Shown here one piece after another: positions 59,742-64,000 of a stretch of 64,000 nucleotides of DNA. The notes under the pieces are model-generated. The model did not search any database. It was not told where the DNA came from and saw only the letters and a program-made list of their open reading frames with translations. This DNA is from Blautia luti. Lineage in GTDB: Bacteria; Bacillota; Clostridia; Lachnospirales; Lachnospiraceae. A program made the position numbers and the translations under genes. Each line of letters starts with the position of its first letter. The stretch's first letter is position 1. The stretch covers positions 62,001-126,000 of the forward strand of contig NZ_JAAITI010000008.1 of assembly GCF_013304735.1 (NCBI RefSeq), read 5' to 3'.

Positions 59742-62183
59742 GTGGAAAAACTTCTCGACGAAATCGAATCTTACTGGAGCACCCGTACAGAAGGGTACTC
59801 CGAAGTGAATCATAAAGAGCTTGCGGGAACCCAGAAAAACGCATGGCTTAAGGTGCTGACCAGCCAGTTCCCGGACAAACCCAAGGAAGAGATCCGTATC
59901 CTGGATATCGGAACAGGCCCCGGATTTTTCCCTGTGATCCTGGCAGAAGCCGGATATCACGTGGATGCAGTGGATTACACCGAAGGAATGCTGGAAAAGG
60001 CAAAGGAAAATGCGGGAGAACTTTGCCGGAACATTCGTTTCCAGCGGATGGATGCACAGAAACTGGAATTTGCGGATAATACCTTTGACGTGGTCATTTC
60101 CCGAAATCTCACCTGGAATCTGGAGCATCCGGATGTTGCCTACAGGGAATGGGTCCGTGTGCTGAAAGCAGGCGGAACACTTCTGAATTTTGACGCTAAC
60201 TGGTACGGCTATCTCTATGAGGAAGAGCAGCGGAAAGCCTACGAAAATGACCGGAAAAATGTGGAGAACAACAGTCTGGATGACCACTATCTCTGTACAG
60301 ACATTGAGCGTATGGAGCGGATCGCCCTCCAGGTACCGCTGTCAAAGATCCGTCGTCCCCAGTGGGATGTAAAAACTCTCCGGGAAGCAGGACTTCTGGG
60401 GATTCATACCGATACGGAAATCTGGAAAACAGTCTGGAGTGAGGAGGAGAGACTGAATTATCAGTCCACACCAATGTTTATGGTAACCGGCGTAAAACCG
60501 GATCATTTCCTGAATCTTCCGGTTGTGGAAGGGGAAAAAACAGAAGGTTTCCTGGAAATCGGAGACGGAGAATTCACCCTTCCGGCAACCATCATCCGTG
60601 GAAAAAATCCGGGAAAAACTGTTCTTGTCACAGCAGGACTTCATGCAGGAGAATATGTAGGAATCCAGACCCTGATCGAGCTGTCCAAAAAACTGAATCC
60701 GGAAAAAGTCAACGGACAGCTTATTCTGGTAAAAGTACTGAACAGGGAAGACTTTGAGAAACGAGCAGGCAGCATCAGCTGGGAAGACGGAAAAAATCTG
60801 AACCGCGTTTTCCCAGGCAAAAAAGACGGCACAAGAATGGAGCGTCTGGCAGCTGCCATCACAGAATCCCTGATCAAAAAAGCAGATTATTATATCGATC
60901 TCCACGGTGGTGACGATTATGAGGAACTGACTCCGTATGTATATTTTGCAGGCGTTGCAAAACCGGAGATCATGGAAGCATCCCGAAAAATGGCAGAGCA
61001 GGTAGATGTCCCATATATGGTACAGTCAAATGTAAGCACAGGCGGCGCCTACAATTACGCGGCAAGTACCTGTGACATTCCGGCAGTCCTTCTGGAACGT
61101 GGCTGCATGGGAACCTGGGAGCGTGAAGAAGTGGATTCCATGCGTCGCGATGTGCGAAACATTCTCTGCAGCATCGGAGCTTACAACGGAATCCGTTCTC
61201 ACAGTACCTACTATCCGCTGAAAATGGATGATGTCCGCTATCAGTGTGCCAGCGTCAACGGCCTCTGGTACCCGGTGAAAAAACCAGGAGATATCATTCA
61301 CAGGGACGAGTATCTTGGCGAGATCCGTGATTATGAGGGAAATGTTCAGGAAATCTGCCGTGCGGATATGGACGGTGTGATTCTTTATCAGGTATCCAGT
61401 CTTCAGGTTGTGGAAGGCGGCCCTGTGATCACCTACGGAAATATCGTAAGAGAAAAAGATGAGCGTAAAACAAGGATCGCCCAGTACTGGACCAGGCGCA
61501 GCGACAGCTTTCTGGAACAGAGAAGAGCGGAACTTCACAGCGCCCTTGCAGGCAGATGGATGACCGAGCTTAAGAAGCACCTGCCGGAGAAAAAGAATCT
61601 CAGGATCCTGGATGTGGGATGCGGAACCGGATTTTTCACCATTCTTCTTGCAAAAGAAGGCCATCAGGTAACCGGAATCGACCTGACACCGGATATGATC
61701 ACCCATGCAAAAGAGCTGGCTGAGGAAGAAAAAGCAGACTGTCAGTTTGCAGTCATGGATGCGGAAAACCCGGATTTCCCGGATGAGGAATTTGACGTGA
61801 TCGTATCACGAAACCTTACCTGGACACTTCCGGACGCGGAGCATGCTTATCAGGAATGGTTCCGTGTACTGAAACCGGGCGGAGTGATGATAAATCTGGA
61901 TGCAAACTACGGAGCAGCAGACTTTGCGGACACTGCGGATCTTCCGGAGAATCATGCCCATCATCAGATCCAGGATGAGCTGATGCAGGAATGCGAGGAT
62001 ATCAAACGCCAGCTTCCGATCAGTTCTTTCCTGCGCCCGGCATGGGATCTGGAAACACTGGGACGTATGGGTGTGGAAGAATTTTCCTTTGATCTTGGCA
62101 TCAGTAAGCGTATTTATATCGAAAAAGACGAGTTTTACAATCCGACCCCGATGTTTCTGATCTTTGCAAAGAAACAGGGGTAG
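59742..62183 (+). CDS. Methyltransferase-aspartoacylase-methyltransferase fusion
   Basis: This is an 813-residue protein. Residues 1-250 are a SAM methyltransferase with LDIGTGPGFF near 54. Residues about 260-560 are an AstE/AspA-type zinc amidohydrolase: GLHAGEYVG gives His301 and Glu304, and DLHGGDDYE gives His388. Residues about 575-813 are a second methyltransferase, with LDVGCGTGFF near 623. The two methyltransferases share SRNLTW, VRVLK(A/P)GG and a LDAN motif, so they arose by duplication. Deacylation of a small amide plus two methylations is predicted; the substrate is unknown. Start GTG 59742 follows GGAGG. LysR begins four bases after the stop. Confidence 0.85.
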   Translation: MEKLLDEIESYWSTRTEGYSEVNHKELAGTQKNAWLKVLTSQFPDKPKEEIRILDIGTGPGFFPVILAEAGYHVDAVDYTEGMLEKAKENAGELCRNIRFQRMDAQKLEFADNTFDVVISRNLTWNLEHPDVAYREWVRVLKAGGTLLNFDANWYGYLYEEEQRKAYENDRKNVENNSLDDHYLCTDIERMERIALQVPLSKIRRPQWDVKTLREAGLLGIHTDTEIWKTVWSEEERLNYQSTPMFMVTGVKPDHFLNLPVVEGEKTEGFLEIGDGEFTLPATIIRGKNPGKTVLVTAGLHAGEYVGIQTLIELSKKLNPEKVNGQLILVKVLNREDFEKRAGSISWEDGKNLNRVFPGKKDGTRMERLAAAITESLIKKADYYIDLHGGDDYEELTPYVYFAGVAKPEIMEASRKMAEQVDVPYMVQSNVSTGGAYNYAASTCDIPAVLLERGCMGTWEREEVDSMRRDVRNILCSIGAYNGIRSHSTYYPLKMDDVRYQCASVNGLWYPVKKPGDIIHRDEYLGEIRDYEGNVQEICRADMDGVILYQVSSLQVVEGGPVITYGNIVREKDERKTRIAQYWTRRSDSFLEQRRAELHSALAGRWMTELKKHLPEKKNLRILDVGCGTGFFTILLAKEGHQVTGIDLTPDMITHAKELAEEEKADCQFAVMDAENPDFPDEEFDVIVSRNLTWTLPDAEHAYQEWFRVLKPGGVMINLDANYGAADFADTADLPENHAHHQIQDELMQECEDIKRQLPISSFLRPAWDLETLGRMGVEEFSFDLGISKRIYIEKDEFYNPTPMFLIFAKKQG

Positions 62184-62187
62184 GATT

Positions 62188-63105
62188 ATGCTGAATATCA
62201 AACAGATCCAGTACTTTGCGGCCTGTGCCAAAACAGGCTCCTTCAGCCAGGCAGCAGAACTGCTTTTTACCACGCAGTCAAATGTAAGCAAGGTGATCCG
62301 TTCCATGGAAGACGATATGCGTACCCAGCTGTTTGTCCGTCATGCAAAGGGCATAGAGCTGACACTGGAAGGAGAGCGTGCATATATCCATGTGCAGAGG
62401 ATCCTGGAAAATATAGATGAACTGGAAATGCAGGCACAGCCACTTGCAAAAAGCAGCCTGTGTGTATGCTTTCATCCCAGCTCCTGGTTTGCGGATATCT
62501 TCGTAACGTATTATGAAGCACATAAGTGCGATGATCTTCATTATCAGGTTTACGCAGCAGATACCCATGAGATCATAAAACGTGTGAAAGGCAGACAGGA
62601 TGATATGGGATTCGCCTATGTGATGCAGAATCAGCTGGCAGCATTCCAGTATTTTCTTTCCCGAAATTACCTGGAATTTGAGCTGCTGACGGAAACCGAG
62701 GTAAATATTTATACCGGGAAAGGGAAAGCAGATACAGCAGATGAGGGAGATTTTAATATGTCCCAGCTCAGGCTGATCCAGAGATTTCCCGATGAATTTT
62801 CCCCGGATAATTACCGGAACCTTGTAGAGGAAAACGGTCATTCCGCAGTGGAGGCAGAGACCGTAGTCGTAACAAACAGTGATTATATCGTGGAACGTCT
62901 TCTTGGGTCCGGAGAGTTGTGTAATATCAGTGGTGCGGATCTTTCCGGCCGTGATCCGGGATATTCCTCCGTGAAATATACATTTCCGGGAGAAGGCCAG
63001 AAACTTGTTTACGGGTGCATTTGCCGGAGAGGTGAAGAGCTCAGTGAACAGGGAAAGGATTTTCTGGGATTCGTGAAGGAAAGACTTCAGATTTCCGGGA
63101 AGTGA
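62188..63105 (+). CDS. LysR-family transcriptional regulator
   Basis: This is a 305-residue protein with the winged helix IQYFAACAKTGSFSQAAELLFTTQSNVSKVIRSMEDDM. A periplasmic-binding-like effector domain follows (about 90-300). It is tightly coupled to the fusion gene (start four bases after its stop), so it probably controls that gene and the permease downstream. Start ATG 62188; an earlier in-frame ATG at 62164 lies inside the previous gene and is rejected. Confidence 0.92.
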   Translation: MLNIKQIQYFAACAKTGSFSQAAELLFTTQSNVSKVIRSMEDDMRTQLFVRHAKGIELTLEGERAYIHVQRILENIDELEMQAQPLAKSSLCVCFHPSSWFADIFVTYYEAHKCDDLHYQVYAADTHEIIKRVKGRQDDMGFAYVMQNQLAAFQYFLSRNYLEFELLTETEVNIYTGKGKADTADEGDFNMSQLRLIQRFPDEFSPDNYRNLVEENGHSAVEAETVVVTNSDYIVERLLGSGELCNISGADLSGRDPGYSSVKYTFPGEGQKLVYGCICRRGEELSEQGKDFLGFVKERLQISGK

Positions 63106-63129
63106 TAAAAGAATAAAGCAAAAGACCAG

Positions 63130-63184
63130 ACGGGATTTTTCTGCACGGGACACAGGTTCCTGATACAGAAAAGTCCCGTTTTTT
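63130..63184 (+). terminator. Terminator after LysR
   Basis: ACGGGATTTTTCTG pairs with CAGAAAAGTCCCGT (one bulge), followed by six Ts. Confidence 0.8.
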
Positions 63185-63376
63185 ATATGGAATACACATC
63201 CATGCCAAACCCGACTGTCCAATATCCCCGTACCGGGGTTGTCCGAAAGCTGTTAAATGATAAAATAATATCAGCAGCACACTCCGCGTGCTGAATATAA
63301 AAACACTGTGATGCATATAACCTCCGCGCACTCCTATTTGTGCATACAAATGTTTTGTCGAATAATAACACGACCC

Positions 63377-63421
63377 TTTCAAAAGCAGTTATGGTTTTGG
63401 ATGCCATAACTGCTTTTGAAA
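63377..63421. promoter_or_regulatory. Perfect 18-bp inverted repeat
   Basis: TTTCAAAAGCAGTTATGG and CCATAACTGCTTTTGAAA are perfect reverse complements separated by nine bases. There is no T-tract after it, so it is not a clear terminator. It could be an operator or an attenuator stem. Confidence 0.65.
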
Positions 63422-63422
63422 T

Positions 63423-63455
63423 ATGAACACTAATCGCTCCACGATTTGTGTTCAT
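63423..63455. promoter_or_regulatory. ATGAACAC...GTGTTCAT inverted repeat
   Basis: Two 8-bp perfect arms separated by 17 bases, immediately after the 18-bp repeat. Candidate operator for the LysR protein or another regulator. Confidence 0.5.
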
Positions 63456-63521
63456 GAGCATGCAGCAGAGCGGAATGCGAATGTCTGTCTGAACTGTAAA
63501 GGGCAGTGGGAAAGGAAAATT

Positions 63522-64000
63522 ATGAACAAAGAAAATAAACTCGTCATTCGGATCCTGAAGCGGATCCTTCTGCTTGCAGTGGTTATGTTTCTGCTGTCTG
63601 TGGTGGTGTTCTGGCTGGCGAGACTGGCACCGGGAGATCCCCTGCAGTCCTTTTACGGAGATTCCCTGGAAATGATGACCAGCGATGAGGTGGCTGCGGC
63701 CAGAACGAGACTAGGATTGGATCAGGGGATCGGGGTACAGTATGTAAGGTGGTTTACCAATGTAGTCCATGGTGATTTCGGATTGTCGCTGAAATACAGG
63801 CAGCCGGTTATGAATGTGATCAAACCGCTGATCGGAAATACTCTGATGCTGGGAGAAATTGCTTATATTGTGATCTTTATACTGGCAGTTCTGATCGCCA
63901 TATTCTGTACACTCCATGAGGATCAGTGGATCGACCGGCTGATCTGCAAGATCGGAACAGCAGCCTATTATGTGCCGGCTTTCTGGCTTGGTGTGGTACT
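63522..64000 (+). CDS. NikB/OppB/DppB-type ABC transporter permease (3' truncated)
   Basis: The frame is open from ATG 63522 to the window end (about 159 residues). It has a membrane segment about 12-32, then the family's LARLAPGDPLQ and a RTRLGLDQGIGVQYVRW segment. GDFGLSLKYRQPVMNVI follows, typical of BPD_transp_1 dipeptide/nickel permeases of the NikB group. It would pass a small peptide, nickel complex or metallophore through the membrane with partner subunits NikC-E, which should lie downstream. AAAGGAAAA site upstream. Confidence 0.85.
   Translation, partial: MNKENKLVIRILKRILLLAVVMFLLSVVVFWLARLAPGDPLQSFYGDSLEMMTSDEVAAARTRLGLDQGIGVQYVRWFTNVVHGDFGLSLKYRQPVMNVIKPLIGNTLMLGEIAYIVIFILAVLIAIFCTLHEDQWIDRLICKIGTAAYYVPAFWLGVV

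Larger units (their letters stand above)
63185..63521. other. Leader region of the permease operon with tandem hairpins
   Basis: No gene is supported. It contains two strong inverted repeats (63377-63421 and 63423-63455, listed separately) and a diverged copy of the dispersed repeat (about 63470-63494). The region probably carries the promoter of the permease operon. Confidence 0.6.

Overview
The window looks like chromosome of an anaerobic gut Firmicute of the Lachnospiraceae (Blautia or a close relative). The signs are the moderate GC content, AGGAGG-type ribosome sites, a T-box leader, a CIRCE-like operator, a clustered type II fatty-acid operon using FabK, a flavodiiron protein fused to rubredoxin, and DUF4317-type proteins. 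The genus is a guess made without any search. No rRNA, tRNA, CRISPR array, prophage or complete insertion sequence was seen.

Layout. 1-3.4 kb: a truncated nitroreductase, an alpha/beta hydrolase and an AGCS sodium/amino-acid symporter. 3.45-7.7 kb: a promoter and a T-box leader (specifier read as ATC, Ile) precede a TRAP transporter operon. Its large membrane subunit is fused to two tandem, nearly identical substrate-binding domains. 7.85-12.7 kb: three different CobW/COG0523 GTPases with two uncharacterised proteins. One GTPase carries a huge His/Cys repeat and one a C-terminal domain resembling DUF1980. 12.7-18 kb: pth, mfd and a PrsA-like lipoprotein behind a cluster of DnaA boxes. 18-23.3 kb: a HAD phosphatase, a DUF4317 protein, a 203-bp palindromic element, an Rpn-type nuclease with a 12-bp tandem repeat, a phosphoribosyltransferase-fold protein, and hsp20 with a CIRCE-like operator and a possible RNA thermometer. 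24-41.3 kb: catabolic and stress genes (GH36-like glycosidase, AraC, aldo/keto reductase, PTS IIC, DnaJ-type chaperone, SH3-repeat exoprotein, LysR, nitroreductase, acylphosphatase, glycerate kinase with a CdaR-type regulator, flavodiiron protein with a Crp/Fnr regulator, GNAT, MnmM-like methyltransferase). 41.3-42.3 kb: two convergent membrane-protein genes that overlap.

42.4-52.1 kb: a complete fatty-acid synthesis operon, fabH-fabK-fabD-fabG-fabF-accB-fabZ-accC-accDA(fused)-fabT, with a FabT-like palindrome at its promoter and no acpP. 52.1-59.5 kb: an orphan HicB-like protein, an HD hydrolase, a 27-residue peptide gene, AraC, an OGG-type glycosylase, an HSL-type esterase with no standard start codon, a condensation-fold acyltransferase with a membrane tail, a hypothetical protein, and nth. 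59.7-64 kb: an 813-residue methyltransferase-aspartoacylase-methyltransferase fusion, a LysR regulator, and the start of a NikB/OppB-type permease that runs off the window.

A small dispersed hairpin repeat (core GCGGATTGCGAATATCCGC) recurs between genes throughout. The strongest candidates for undescribed biology are the T-box-controlled TRAP fusion, the methyltransferase/deacylase/methyltransferase fusion beside a peptide/nickel permease, and the three-GTPase metallochaperone cluster.
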